A program made the position numbers and the translations under genes. A stretch of 64,000 bases of DNA from Colwellia sp. BRX10-3 (GTDB lineage: Bacteria; Pseudomonadota; Gammaproteobacteria; Enterobacterales; Alteromonadaceae), in contig NZ_JACGWA010000002.1 of NCBI RefSeq assembly GCF_014077505.1, positions 1 through 64,000 on the forward strand, read 5' to 3'. The notes below the pieces were generated by a model that searched no databases, had not been told where the DNA came from, and saw only the letters and a program-made list of their open reading frames with translations. This document shows, in pieces, positions 27,766 through 36,401 of this stretch. Numbering within the stretch: position 1 is the first letter of the stretch; each line of letters begins with the position of its first letter.

Positions 27766-28736
27766 TAACCGCCCAACATGGCTAGATTTTTTGTTGCGCC
27801 GGTGAGCTTCTCGTGTAAAAAATGGGTCTGTTTTTTATCTGTTAACATATTAGTGATAGCCGCTTTTAAAGGTTCAACGTCATCAGTTTGTAAGTACTCT
27901 TTTAATGATAAACCTTGCTCGGTAAATAAACATAAATGTAACTTACCTAACGAACTTATTCGTAAGCGATTACAGGTGTTACAAAAATCTTTAGAATAAG
28001 GCATGATTAAGCCTATTTTTCCGGCATATTCAGGATGATAAAACTCTTGCGCTGGCCCTGCCGCTTTGTCATTAATAACCGGTAACCAACCATCTAATAT
28101 TAAGTTTTGTTTTATGCGCGAACCTTGAATGTGTTGGGCATCGAAAAATTCTTTATTATCACCCGTTTGCATTAATTCAATAAAGCGTAAGGTAATTGGT
28201 GTGTCTTTTAACCAGGCTAAATAACTGGCGATGTCGTAGCCATTATATTCACGCATTAATACGGTATTAACTTTAACATCTATATTGCCTGCCGCCACCG
28301 CCATATCAATACCTTTGAGGATATGTTTAAGCTTGTCGTGGCCAGTAATAGCGTGGAATTGTCTGGGGTCTAAACTATCAATACTAATGTTTATGGCGTC
28401 AATACCAGCATCTAACCAAGCAGGTAAGTGTTCAGGAAGTTTGTAACCATTGCTAGTGATAGCAACTTTTTTAATGCCAGGTGTTTGCTTACATCGCGCA
28501 ATGATTTCAGGTAAGTCTTTACGTAAAGAGGGCTCACCACCGGTAATACGAATTTTTTCCGTACCCATAGCAGAAAACGCCGAAGCTAAGCGGGTTATTT
28601 CAGGCAGTGTAAGAAATTTTCTATCGTTATCACATTGATAACCATTGGGTAAACAATAGTCGCAACTAAAATTACATACGTCAGTGATCGATAGGCGCAA
28701 GTAGTAAAACTTGCGGCCGAAGTTGTCTGTTAACAT
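27765..28736 (-). CDS. moaA: GTP 3',8-cyclase MoaA (radical SAM)
   Basis: This 323-residue enzyme performs the first step of molybdopterin synthesis from GTP. The radical-SAM cluster motif is CNFSCDYC near the N-terminus, the second 4Fe-4S cluster is held by CNTCNRLRISSLGKLHLC, and the functional Gly-Gly C-terminus (LGG) is present. The ATG at 28736 is preceded by GGAAAGGTGAC and gives MLTDNFGRKFYYLRLS, matching E. coli MoaA. A TTG 30 bases upstream lies inside the leader RNA and is rejected. It is preceded by a Moco riboswitch. Confidence 0.96.
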   Translation of the reverse strand: MLTDNFGRKFYYLRLSITDVCNFSCDYCLPNGYQCDNDRKFLTLPEITRLASAFSAMGTEKIRITGGEPSLRKDLPEIIARCKQTPGIKKVAITSNGYKLPEHLPAWLDAGIDAINISIDSLDPRQFHAITGHDKLKHILKGIDMAVAAGNIDVKVNTVLMREYNGYDIASYLAWLKDTPITLRFIELMQTGDNKEFFDAQHIQGSRIKQNLILDGWLPVINDKAAGPAQEFYHPEYAGKIGLIMPYSKDFCNTCNRLRISSLGKLHLCLFTEQGLSLKEYLQTDDVEPLKAAITNMLTDKKQTHFLHEKLTGATKNLAMLGG

Positions 28737-28870
28737 GTCACCTTTCCAAAGTTGGGAGGCAAACAAGTTTCCTTGTTAACCCTGGCAAACTCAAAATTAA
28801 ATTTGGTTTACGGCTAAAAGAGCGTGTTGGTTGCATAGCAACAAATTTAGCTAAGATAGCTCGGCGAAAA
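28737..28870 (-). promoter_or_regulatory. Molybdenum cofactor (Moco) riboswitch upstream of moaA
   Basis: Read on the minus strand, the moaA leader carries, in order, TTTTAGCCGTAAACC, TTTGCCAGGGTT, AAGGAAACTT, GCCTCCC and TTTGGAAAGGTGACATG. The E. coli moaA leader, the founding Moco RNA motif, has TTTGGCCGTGACAA, TTGCCACCAGGG, AAGGAAGAAATGACTT, GCCTCCC and CTGGAAAGGTG in the same order. The AAGG...CTTGTTTGCC part folds as a hairpin just before the ribosome site, so translation control is expected. The 5' limit is approximate. Confidence 0.87.
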
Positions 28871-29085
28871 ATAATATTTTATATCATATAATTATAAGCA
28901 TAGTATGATTATCAACACTATAACAGATAAAGACCTTGGTTATATTAAATGACATTCAAGAATATTATTATTTTGTCAAAATTAGCTAGCTAAGTGAAGA
29001 TGAGAAAATTTGAATCGAGCTTTTTTTTACTGTGCTTGGCGATACTGATAAATAGAAAAAACAAATAAAATTGGAAGAGTTTATT
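28871..29085. other. Divergent moaA/moeA promoter region
   Basis: This AT-rich stretch should hold the moaA promoter (TTGATA and TATAAT-like hexamers on the minus strand near 28890-28912, spacing not ideal) and the moeA promoter. I cannot fix either one. Confidence 0.4.
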
Positions 29086-30321
29086 ATGGTTGATTGTTGT
29101 TCTTCGCCGGGGTTAATGCCCTTTGAAAAAGCACTAGAAACAATGCTAGCTGCTATTACCCCGATTACCGATATTGAAAGGATTACGTTAACCGACAGCT
29201 TAGGTCGAGTCTTATCTACTGATATCACTAGCCCGATTAATGTACCACCACATAATAATTCAGCCATGGATGGTTATGCATTTGCACAGTCCAGTTTGGC
29301 AAATCAAACGCAACTGAAGTTAGCTGGCCGCTCTATGGCTGGACAGCCATATCAAGGTATTTGTGGTAAAGGTGAATGCATCCGTATTATGACAGGCGCA
29401 AAAATACCTGACGGTTGCGATACCGTAGAAATGCAAGAAAATTGTCAAGTAGCAGGCGAGAGCGTTAAGTTTTTAGTGCCACGTCAGTTAGGTGACCATG
29501 TGCGTTATGCTGGTGAAGATATTGGTGAAAATCAGGTGGTTTTTACCAAAGGTCGGCGTTTATCTGCTATTGATATTGGCGTGCTGGCATCGCTTGGTAT
29601 TCAAGAGTTAACCGTGTTTCGCAAACTTAATGTTGCATTAATTGCCACAGGTGATGAGCTAAAAGCATTAGGTGAACCGCTAGGTAGCGGTGACATTTTT
29701 GAAAGTAACAGCTATGCACTAGCGGCTATGTTAAAAAATCTCAATGTTAATGTGATTAATTTTGGCGTGATTATTGATGACGAAACCGCTATTAGACAGG
29801 CTTTTATTCAAGCAGATAAGCAAGCTGATGCGGTAATTTCTTCTGGTGGTGTTTCAGTAGGTGACGCAGATTATACCAAACTCGTACTTGAACAAATCGG
29901 TGAAATTGCCTTTTGGAAAATAGCCATGAAACCAGGCAAGCCATTTGCTTTTGGTAAATTGTCCAATAGTGTTTTTTTTGGCTTACCGGGCAATCCAGTT
30001 TCCGCAATGGTTACTGCTGATTTATTGGCTATGCCGGCATTGATGAAATTACAGAATTGCCATCCAGCGCCACCAATAACATTAAAAGCCAAAACCCTGA
30101 CTGATTTAAGAAAGTCACCAGGGCGTATGGATTTTCAACGTGGTGTGCTTTCTTATAACAATAACGGCGAGTTAATAGTGGAAAGCACCGGCAGCCAAGG
30201 TTCAGGTATTTTAACCAGTATCGCGTCGGCAAATTGTTATATTGTTTTACCTGCTGAGCAAGGTCGAGTTCCGGCCTTCGAAACGGTTAATATTCGCTTG
30301 TTTGAGCGATTTTTTGCTTAA
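29086..30321 (+). CDS. moeA: Molybdopterin molybdenumtransferase MoeA
   Basis: This is a 411-residue enzyme (E. coli 411) that inserts molybdenum into adenylated molybdopterin. Family blocks: PPHNNSAMDGYAF, RIMTGAKIPDGCDTV, IATGDEL, SSGGVSVGDADYTK (substrate loop), KPGKPFAFG, and FGLPGNPVSAMVTA. The ATG at 29086 has GGAAGAG 6 bases upstream; the TTG at 29071 is rejected because it overlaps that site. It is divergent from the moaA operon instead of being within it. Confidence 0.96.
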   Translation: MVDCCSSPGLMPFEKALETMLAAITPITDIERITLTDSLGRVLSTDITSPINVPPHNNSAMDGYAFAQSSLANQTQLKLAGRSMAGQPYQGICGKGECIRIMTGAKIPDGCDTVEMQENCQVAGESVKFLVPRQLGDHVRYAGEDIGENQVVFTKGRRLSAIDIGVLASLGIQELTVFRKLNVALIATGDELKALGEPLGSGDIFESNSYALAAMLKNLNVNVINFGVIIDDETAIRQAFIQADKQADAVISSGGVSVGDADYTKLVLEQIGEIAFWKIAMKPGKPFAFGKLSNSVFFGLPGNPVSAMVTADLLAMPALMKLQNCHPAPPITLKAKTLTDLRKSPGRMDFQRGVLSYNNNGELIVESTGSQGSGILTSIASANCYIVLPAEQGRVPAFETVNIRLFERFFA

Positions 30322-30361
30322 TTACCCAAGTGAAATAGTTCAAAATGGCAGGGTATAATAC

Positions 30362-31099
30362 GTGTTGAAAACTATTTATTTTATTCCTGGCACTATGTGC
30401 GATCAGCATTTATGGTTGCCTGTATGGAACTTGCTGCGTGAGAAATTTCATGAAGATTACCAGCTAATATCTTTGGTGATTCCGAGCACTGGCTGCATGG
30501 ATGAAGTCGTCAGTACTTTATCTGACCAAATAATTGAAAATAAGGCGATATTAGTCGGTTTTTCACTGGGCGGCTATATTGCTAGTGCCATCGCGTTAAC
30601 ACTGGGAAATAAACTTAAACACTTATTGATAGTGTCTAATTTTCCGAAAGACTTACCTTTAGCAGAAATTAAACAACGAAAACGTACTATTGACTGGATA
30701 AATCAACGTGGCTATTCGGGTATTCCCAATAAGCGTATTGATGATTTACTACACCCAAATATTAAGCAATTTAACGCTCAGGGCTATCAGGATATAAAGC
30801 AAGTTATTGTTGCCATGGATAAAGAACTTGGCGTTGACGCCCTATTGCATCAGCTCAGTGTTTCTATGCATCGACCAAATTTATTACCTTTATTAGCACA
30901 ATTAACCTTACCTATTACTTTTCTTGTTGGCGACGAAGATAACTTAGTTGATCTTGTTTCACTGAAACAAGATTTGAAACAAGAGCAGCAAGGGCTAGAT
31001 CATATTATGTTACAGGAAGTTGCCAATACTGGGCACATGTTACCTTTAGAATCACCTCAAGCTTTAACTACAATGCTGATACATTTATTAACTAGTTAA
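30362..31099 (+). CDS. Alpha/beta-hydrolase
   Basis: The 245-residue cytosolic protein has the alpha/beta-hydrolase pattern: oxyanion strand IYFIPGTMCDQHLW, nucleophile elbow GFSLGGYIAS (Ser68), acid region VGDEDNLVD and catalytic His in NTGHMLPLESP. The substrate is unknown; the pattern fits small esterases and BioH/MenH-like enzymes. It starts with GTG 41 bases after moeA, with AGGG upstream, so it may be read through from moeA, but nothing links it to molybdopterin chemistry. Confidence 0.83.
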   Translation: MLKTIYFIPGTMCDQHLWLPVWNLLREKFHEDYQLISLVIPSTGCMDEVVSTLSDQIIENKAILVGFSLGGYIASAIALTLGNKLKHLLIVSNFPKDLPLAEIKQRKRTIDWINQRGYSGIPNKRIDDLLHPNIKQFNAQGYQDIKQVIVAMDKELGVDALLHQLSVSMHRPNLLPLLAQLTLPITFLVGDEDNLVDLVSLKQDLKQEQQGLDHIMLQEVANTGHMLPLESPQALTTMLIHLLTS

Positions 31100-31212
31100 C
31101 CTACTTTTCCTAAACTTAAAAGTTACTAAGAATATAATTGCTTAAAGCTGTGTTTGCGCGAGCGAAAGCGTGTAAAATAGCGACAATTATTTTTTACGTT
31201 AGGACTTTGACG

Positions 31213-32598
31213 TTGAGCGACAGCAAATTTTCATCACTTACCTTGCAACCGGCAATTTTAGAAAACCTCTCATCAATGGGTTACCATGAGATGACAGAAA
31301 TACAAGCTAAAAGCCTACCGGCTATTTTAGCGGGGCAAGATGTTATTGCTCAAGGTAAAACCGGCTCTGGCAAAACAGCGGCATTTGGTCTTGGCCTTCT
31401 GAATAAACTACAAGTTAAAAAGTTTAGAATTCAAACCTTGGTACTTTGCCCTACCCGCGAATTAGCCGACCAAGTGGCGAAAGAAATCAGAAAACTGGCA
31501 AGAGCGGTTCATAACATTAAAGTGCTGACTTTATGTGGTGGTACGCCGTTTGGCCCACAAGTAGGTTCATTGGAGCACGGCGCACATATTATTGTTGGTA
31601 CGCCGGGGCGAATTGAAGATCACCTAGGACGCGGTACCTTGTCATTAGAACATGTGGATACCCTGGTTTTAGATGAAGCCGATCGTATGCTCGATATGGG
31701 TTTTCAAGCCGCTTTAGATAACATTGTTGCTAAAATGCCAAAACAGCGACAAACGTTGTTATTCAGTGCTACTTTTCCACAACAAATTCAAAAAATAGCG
31801 AATAGTTATTTACAGACACCTGCAGTGATAAAAGTAGAATCAAGCCATGAAAGTAGTACTATTTCACAGCACTTTTATCAGGTGGAAAATGATGAAGATC
31901 GCCTAACTGCTATCCGATTACTACTGCTAACCCATCAGCCTGAGTCGAGCGTAATATTTTGTAATACCAAAATAGAAACACAGAATGTGGCGAACAAATT
32001 GGCTGCTTATGGTTTTGGTGTTGTCGCATTACATGGTGATTTGGAGCAAAGAGACCGTGATCAAACATTAGTACGATTTTCCAACAAAAGTGCCTCAATA
32101 CTAGTTGCGACTGACGTCGCAGCGCGTGGTTTAGACATTGAAGCGCTTGATGCGGTATTTAACTATCATATTGCGCATGACAGCGAGGTCCATATTCACC
32201 GTATTGGTCGCACCGGTCGTGCAGGTAGTACAGGTTATGCATTTTCATTATTTAATAAAAAAGATAGCTACAAAATTGGCTTATTGGAAGATTATTTAGA
32301 GCGAACTATTGAAGGCGAAGAGTTACCGAGTAGTGATGCTTTAGAGCGCAGTATATTCACGCCAAAAATGACCACATTACAAATTGACGGTGGTAAAAAA
32401 CAAAAAGTCAGACCAGGTGATATTGTCGGTGCACTTACCGGTGAAAATGGCATAACATTTGAGCAAGTAGGTAAAATTCAACTAGGCGCTAATTGGGCAT
32501 ATGTTGCCGTAGACAAAACAGTGGCTAGAAAGGCGTTAAACAAATTAACTCATGGCAAATTAAAAGGCCGTACTTTTAGGGTTAAAGAATTAAAGTAA
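31213..32598 (+). CDS. dbpA: ATP-dependent RNA helicase DbpA
   Basis: This DEAD-box helicase of about 461 residues (E. coli 457) remodels helix 92 of 23S rRNA in 50S assembly. It has Q motif MTEIQAKSLP, Walker A AQGKTGSGKT, PTRELADQ, DEAD in LVLDEADRMLDMG, SAT, VATDVAARGLDIE and HRIGRTGR. The C-terminal DbpA RNA-binding domain (about 385-461, from RPGDIVGALTGENGI) identifies it among helicases. The frame is open to 31138, but AGGA (31201-31204) and similarity beginning at SDSKFSSLTLQP favour the TTG at 31213. Confidence 0.92.
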   Translation: MSDSKFSSLTLQPAILENLSSMGYHEMTEIQAKSLPAILAGQDVIAQGKTGSGKTAAFGLGLLNKLQVKKFRIQTLVLCPTRELADQVAKEIRKLARAVHNIKVLTLCGGTPFGPQVGSLEHGAHIIVGTPGRIEDHLGRGTLSLEHVDTLVLDEADRMLDMGFQAALDNIVAKMPKQRQTLLFSATFPQQIQKIANSYLQTPAVIKVESSHESSTISQHFYQVENDEDRLTAIRLLLLTHQPESSVIFCNTKIETQNVANKLAAYGFGVVALHGDLEQRDRDQTLVRFSNKSASILVATDVAARGLDIEALDAVFNYHIAHDSEVHIHRIGRTGRAGSTGYAFSLFNKKDSYKIGLLEDYLERTIEGEELPSSDALERSIFTPKMTTLQIDGGKKQKVRPGDIVGALTGENGITFEQVGKIQLGANWAYVAVDKTVARKALNKLTHGKLKGRTFRVKELK

Positions 32599-32640
32599 GC
32601 ATATTATAAGTTTAATTTTTTACGCTAGACACAGAAGAAT

Positions 32641-32674
32641 CTTAGGTACTCAACTGTAAAATTGAGCGCCTAAG
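32641..32674. terminator. Hairpin between dbpA and the DUF3718 gene
   Basis: CTTAGG..CTCAA pairs with TTGAG..CCTAAG with a 2-bp internal mismatch. It is located between convergent genes; the T tract is weak. Confidence 0.5.
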
Positions 32675-32712
32675 ATGTTGATAAATTATTTTAATGTTCT
32701 CCTCCTTAGATG

Positions 32713-33063
32713 CTATAACTGAAAGTTAACATTGATTTTTTCAACTGCTGCAATATCAATAATATTAACATTACCGCTAACACTACGCTCTAAACGTGCT
32801 GCAGTTTTATTTGCGCCATATTTTTCGGCAAAAGTGATAATATCATCACCGTTACACATAACTTTCATTGCGACTGTTTTGTCACGCAAATTATAAGACT
32901 TAGCTACTTTTTGAAACTTAGTGACGCTGTTAGTTAATGTAGATTTACAAACGTCAATCAGGGCTGTTTCTATATATTTATCCATGGCATGACTATTAAA
33001 GCTTACAACTGACAATATTGAGCAAGTAATAGCAGCGGTAGTTAATGATTTTAATGTGTTCAT
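32713..33063 (-). CDS. Secreted DUF3718-type small protein
   Basis: The 116-residue precursor has a Sec signal peptide (residues 1-26, ending FNSHAMDK; probable cleavage after A26). The mature part, with two Cys (DVCKSTL and MKVMCNGDD) that could form a disulfide, fits the DUF3718 family of short periplasmic proteins in Alteromonadales and Vibrio. The function is not known. It stands alone, convergent with dbpA. Confidence 0.82.
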   Translation of the reverse strand: MNTLKSLTTAAITCSILSVVSFNSHAMDKYIETALIDVCKSTLTNSVTKFQKVAKSYNLRDKTVAMKVMCNGDDIITFAEKYGANKTAARLERSVSGNVNIIDIAAVEKINVNFQL

Positions 33064-33477
33064 TTAATTCTCCAATTAAAAGTGTATTTGTACTGTGTAC
33101 ACAATAATAGTGGCGCATTAATGATAAAAAGTTGTAAAGAAGTGATGACTAAATGTAACAGTTAATCAGCAGTAATCTTAGGGGATACCTTAGCATTTAA
33201 TTGTTTTTATTTAATAAAACGTTATTAGTAAATGAATTTGATGACATTAACTTTTACATCTATTGATATTCTTAGAAATAGTAAGGCAAAGTAAGGTTAT
33301 ATATCGTACGATAGACAACATAAATATGTCGCTAACCAATAATATATTTTGGTGATTTAAGTAAATCAAGGTATGATACTGTCAATATGTACAGTTGTTG
33401 TTAAAGTGATATATGCATATTTTTGATGCATCATAGTAATGATTCGAGTTTGGTCAATAGTAAAATAAGGGATAACA
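33064..33477. other. Intergenic region, 414 bases, with the yebG SOS box
   Basis: It is divergent between the DUF3718 gene and yebG. Apart from the LexA site at 33377-33396 and the ribosome site AAGGGA just before yebG, I see no supported feature. Confidence 0.55.
33377..33396. promoter_or_regulatory. LexA (SOS) box of yebG
   Basis: TACTGTCAATATGTACAGTT matches the LexA consensus, with a perfect CTGT-N8-ACAG core (33379-33394). It lies about 80 bases upstream of yebG, which is LexA-regulated in E. coli. Confidence 0.93.
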
Positions 33478-33867
33478 ATGGCAGTTGAAAGTCGATTTGT
33501 CGTCATAAGACAAGGTGTGGAGGTAGAAACATTCATGGATAAAAGAGCCGCAGATGAATACGATAAAATGCTCGATATGGCAGATAATTTATCTGAGATG
33601 TTTGAACACGCACCTGTTGAGCTTTCTGAAAGTATCCGTGAAGAACTTTGTGTTTATTTAGCACAAAATCGAGAGGAAGTGCTTATCGCTTTACAAGCAA
33701 AAAAAGCTAAAGTAGTGAGTAACAAAGCTACCGTTTCAAGTCCTAAAAAGACTAAAGACGAAGTCGATAACTCTGCCGAAGTTGTTGAAGCTGATAGCGT
33801 TAAAGTAACAACCGAGAAAGTGAAAAAAGTTAAAGCACCTAGCAAAGCTAAGACTGCTGTAGCTTAG
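33478..33867 (+). CDS. yebG: SOS-inducible YebG family protein
   Basis: The 129-residue protein's first 80 residues (MAVESRFVVIRQGVEVETF, ADEYDKMLDMADNL, REELCVYLAQNREEV) match YebG of E. coli (96 residues), a DNA-damage-inducible protein of unclear function. The remaining 45 residues are an extra low-complexity tail rich in Lys, Val and Ala (KKTKD, KVKKVKAPSKAKTAVA) resembling histone-H1-like tails, so DNA or RNA contact is possible. It is preceded by a near-perfect LexA box. Confidence 0.9.
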   Translation: MAVESRFVVIRQGVEVETFMDKRAADEYDKMLDMADNLSEMFEHAPVELSESIREELCVYLAQNREEVLIALQAKKAKVVSNKATVSSPKKTKDEVDNSAEVVEADSVKVTTEKVKKVKAPSKAKTAVA

Positions 33868-34022
33868 TTGATACTTGATCGCACTTAAGCGTGAAAATAT
33901 TTTATCAATAACTTTGCTTCTCAGCACTGTCGTTATGTTGTAATAAATCGATAGTTTTATTTGTACAAGTTTGGCTAATTAATTTATCAACTTGGTATGA
34001 GTTAATTTATTTTGGTGGTGTT

Positions 34023-34751
34023 TTGGAATATCAGCTGATAAGAAGTTCGCGTAGAAAGACCATAGCGTTACAAGTAAGTAATGCACAAGTTATTGTCAGA
34101 GCACCGAAATTTGTTAAAACTGCCTATGTCGAAAAGCTGATACAATCTAAATTGCAGTGGTTACAGCAAAAAGTTGCAGAACAAAAAGAAAACCTCGTAT
34201 TAAATCCTACTTTTACTCAACAACTTTCTAGTGAAAATACCCATAATAAACCATCAGTATATATTGATGGTTTGCCACACAATATTATTATTGAATTTGG
34301 CAAAAAAAATGTTATTCAAAATAAGATAGAACAAAGTTTAACGGTAGTACTTAACCCGCGTTATAAATCCAATGAATTGCACTCAGAAGTTATTATTACG
34401 AAAGTAAAATCGCAAATTGAAGGCTGGTTTAAAGAGCGTGTTGAAGATTATATTGAGCAACATCTAGTGGCTTTTTCACAGCAAATGTCTTTACATGCAT
34501 CGTCATTTAAAGTGAGAAAGTATAAAGCACGTTGGGGGAGTTGTAATAGCCGTGGTGAATTAAGTTTTAACTATTTATTGAAAATGCTGCCCGCTTGGGT
34601 GATTGACTATGTCATTATTCATGAACTTTGCCATCTTGAGCATATGAACCACTCGACAAGTTTTTGGCAATTAGTTGCCGCACACTGTCCTGAATATCAA
34701 AGTGCCAAACACTGGATGCAACTTCACCAACTCTATCTAAAATGGTCGTAA
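34023..34751 (+). CDS. YgjP-like zinc metallopeptidase (DUF45/M48 type)
   Basis: The 242-residue soluble protein has the YgjP/DUF45 signature: RWGSCNSRGELSFNYLL, followed by the zinc site VIIHELCHLEHMNH (HExxH as HELCH, third ligand His downstream). E. coli YgjP belongs to this SprT-like group; the physiological substrate is not established. Translation starts at TTG (34023) with GGTGGTG upstream; no ATG is available near the conserved EYQLIRSSRRKTIAL start. Monocistronic. Confidence 0.87.
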   Translation: MEYQLIRSSRRKTIALQVSNAQVIVRAPKFVKTAYVEKLIQSKLQWLQQKVAEQKENLVLNPTFTQQLSSENTHNKPSVYIDGLPHNIIIEFGKKNVIQNKIEQSLTVVLNPRYKSNELHSEVIITKVKSQIEGWFKERVEDYIEQHLVAFSQQMSLHASSFKVRKYKARWGSCNSRGELSFNYLLKMLPAWVIDYVIIHELCHLEHMNHSTSFWQLVAAHCPEYQSAKHWMQLHQLYLKWS

Positions 34752-34963
34752 TCGTTCGACAACACCGCTATCTCTAATGAAAAGCTCGTATATCATATTT
34801 ACACCTCTATTATTGTTTGAAAAATAACTTAGTTGGCATAAGACCTGCTTGTTAATTCTCTGCTTCTTCAGTAATTTTAAAATAAAAAAACAATAATAAT
34901 TAAAACGTCCGATAACAGCATTATTTTTCAATGGGTTGTTAAAATCGGGTTAAGGCGGAAAAT

Positions 34964-35059
34964 ATGAAATTAACTCACTACAGTTGGAAAGCGACAAGTA
35001 TTTATCTATTGTCTGCGGCAATATCATTAACCTTAATTGATTTATTAATAAGCTTATAG
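34964..35059 (+). CDS. Possible 31-residue membrane miniprotein
   Basis: An ATG at 34964, with AAGGCGGA ending 5 bases before it, opens a 31-codon frame to a TAG at 35057. The product starts with a basic/polar stretch (MKLTHYSWKATS) and then has a 19-residue hydrophobic run (IYLLSAAISLTLIDLLISL) that could span the membrane. A large hairpin follows at 35074. There is no homology I recognise, so it may be a chance frame. Confidence 0.4.
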   Translation: MKLTHYSWKATSIYLLSAAISLTLIDLLISL

Positions 35060-35073
35060 TTATTAGGACAAAT

Positions 35074-35123
35074 GCTTATTATCAGATCTGCATTTTTTTT
35101 TGCAGAAAAACCTGATAATAAGC
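35074..35123 (+). repeat. Large hairpin in the intergenic region
   Basis: GCTTATTATCAG (35074-35085) pairs perfectly with CTGATAATAAGC (35112-35123), and an inner TCTGCA / TGCAGA pair closes a T8 loop, leaving a 5-base bulge on one side. It could end the miniprotein transcript or be a mobile-repeat remnant. The rest of 34752-35428 shows no other supported feature. Confidence 0.6.
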
Positions 35124-35428
35124 AAGCTGATATACAAAGAAGATAATTACTAAAATGATTAAAAAAACTTAATTGTTTTGGCAAAATTTATATAAAATAC
35201 TATCATTTCAGTTTCTTCAAAACGATTAACTAATCTAGTTTAGGCCAAGTTTATTTTTATATCTCACTTCTTGCAAAATCTTCAAGTATCAAATGTGAGG
35301 AAAATCCGCATTTTTAAACGCTAAAATAGAAAAATAATGTCGTTTTTATCAGCATTAGTAATTAACAGCAGCACAAAATTAATGTAAATTAGACTTTAAT
35401 AAAAAAAATAATTAAGGATTAGCATCAA

Positions 35429-35794
35429 ATGAGTACAAATGTTCTTATTTGTGATGACTCTAACTTAGCCAGAAAGCAAGTACTTAGAAGCCTTCCCGAA
35501 AGCTTATCAACAGATGTGCAATTAGCCAAAGATGGTCAAGAAGCACTAGAGATTTTACGAAGACAAAGTATTGATATTCTTTTTCTCGATTTGACTATGC
35601 CAATTATCGACGGTTTAGGTGTTTTGCAAGCTTTGAAAGATGAGGGCATTCAATTGCCTGTATTTGTTATTTCTGCCGATGTGCAGCCTGAAATGCAAAG
35701 TCGAGTTCTGGGCTTAGGTGCAAAAGCATTTTTGCGTAAACCTATAGCATTAGATACATTAAATGAACACTTGAGAAATCACGGTTTCCTATGA
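35429..35794 (+). CDS. Single-domain response regulator (CheY-like)
   Basis: This is a 121-residue receiver domain without an output domain. Acid pocket D9-D10, phosphoacceptor D54 (LFLDLTMP), switch Ser in VFVISADVQ and the Lys in FLRKPIALD are all present, so it should be phosphorylated. It overlaps the CheC-like gene by ATGA and is followed by a diguanylate cyclase. The partner kinase is not in the window. Confidence 0.92.
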   Translation: MSTNVLICDDSNLARKQVLRSLPESLSTDVQLAKDGQEALEILRRQSIDILFLDLTMPIIDGLGVLQALKDEGIQLPVFVISADVQPEMQSRVLGLGAKAFLRKPIALDTLNEHLRNHGFL

Positions 35795-36399
35795 ATGCAT
35801 TTGACTTAACTGAAGATCAACATGACTGTTTGCAAGAGTTAATTAATGTCGCAATGGGACAGGCGAGCGATCAGCTTGCGCGTTATTTAGATACCTTTGT
35901 ATATTTAAAAGTTCCTAGCATAGAGCAAGTAAAGGCAGAGCACTTGTTCGATACCCTGAATAATGATTTAAAAGCAACGGCCGTTGTTAGCCAAGGTTTT
36001 TTTGGTTACGAAGGAATCCGTGGTGAAGCATTATTGATGTACCAACCTCAGGATTCAAATCGATTGGCTGATCTTCTAGGCTATGAAGCGGATGAGTTGA
36101 CATTTGATGAACAAATTATAGATTTAAGTTCAATTTTAACCACGACATTTCTCAATGTTTTTGCCAGCCAAATAGATAATCAAATGTCGTACAGTGCTCC
36201 TAGGCTTCTGTCTTCAAGTTTAGATAAAATAAACCAGCACTTGAAACAGCAATCGTTTAATTGGGATTTTGCACTAAAAGTTAGGATCAGTTACCAAGTG
36301 ACAGATTATTCATTTAATTGTGATATGGTGCTATTAATTCCTGAAGAAGCTATTACTAACATTAAAACTGTTATTGATCGTATATTGGCAGACTTTTAA
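35791..36399 (+). CDS. CheC/CheX-like phosphatase
   Basis: This 202-residue protein resembles CheC-type phosphatases, which dephosphorylate CheY-like receivers. The first active site motif E-x-x-N is intact (QELIN, E16 and N19). At the second, the CheC pattern EIGNILTSSYLN is DLSSILTTTFLN here, with E to D and N to S, so only one site is likely functional. It overlaps the upstream receiver gene by 4 bases, so that receiver is the likely substrate. The cyclase gene starts 2 bases after its stop. Confidence 0.83.
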   Translation: MNAFDLTEDQHDCLQELINVAMGQASDQLARYLDTFVYLKVPSIEQVKAEHLFDTLNNDLKATAVVSQGFFGYEGIRGEALLMYQPQDSNRLADLLGYEADELTFDEQIIDLSSILTTTFLNVFASQIDNQMSYSAPRLLSSSLDKINQHLKQQSFNWDFALKVRISYQVTDYSFNCDMVLLIPEEAITNIKTVIDRILADF

Positions 36400-36401
36400 G
36401 T

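Noticed and set aside
28986-29267. 93-codon frame on the minus strand over the moeA start
   Set aside because: It lies opposite the conserved N-terminus of moeA and has no ribosome site or family features.
34900-34920. TCCGATAA resembling a sigma-28 -10 element
   Set aside because: No -35 element lies at the required 11-base spacing.
35002-35184. 60-codon minus-strand frame across the large hairpin
   Set aside because: It includes the hairpin arms and shows no ribosome site, so it is a chance frame.
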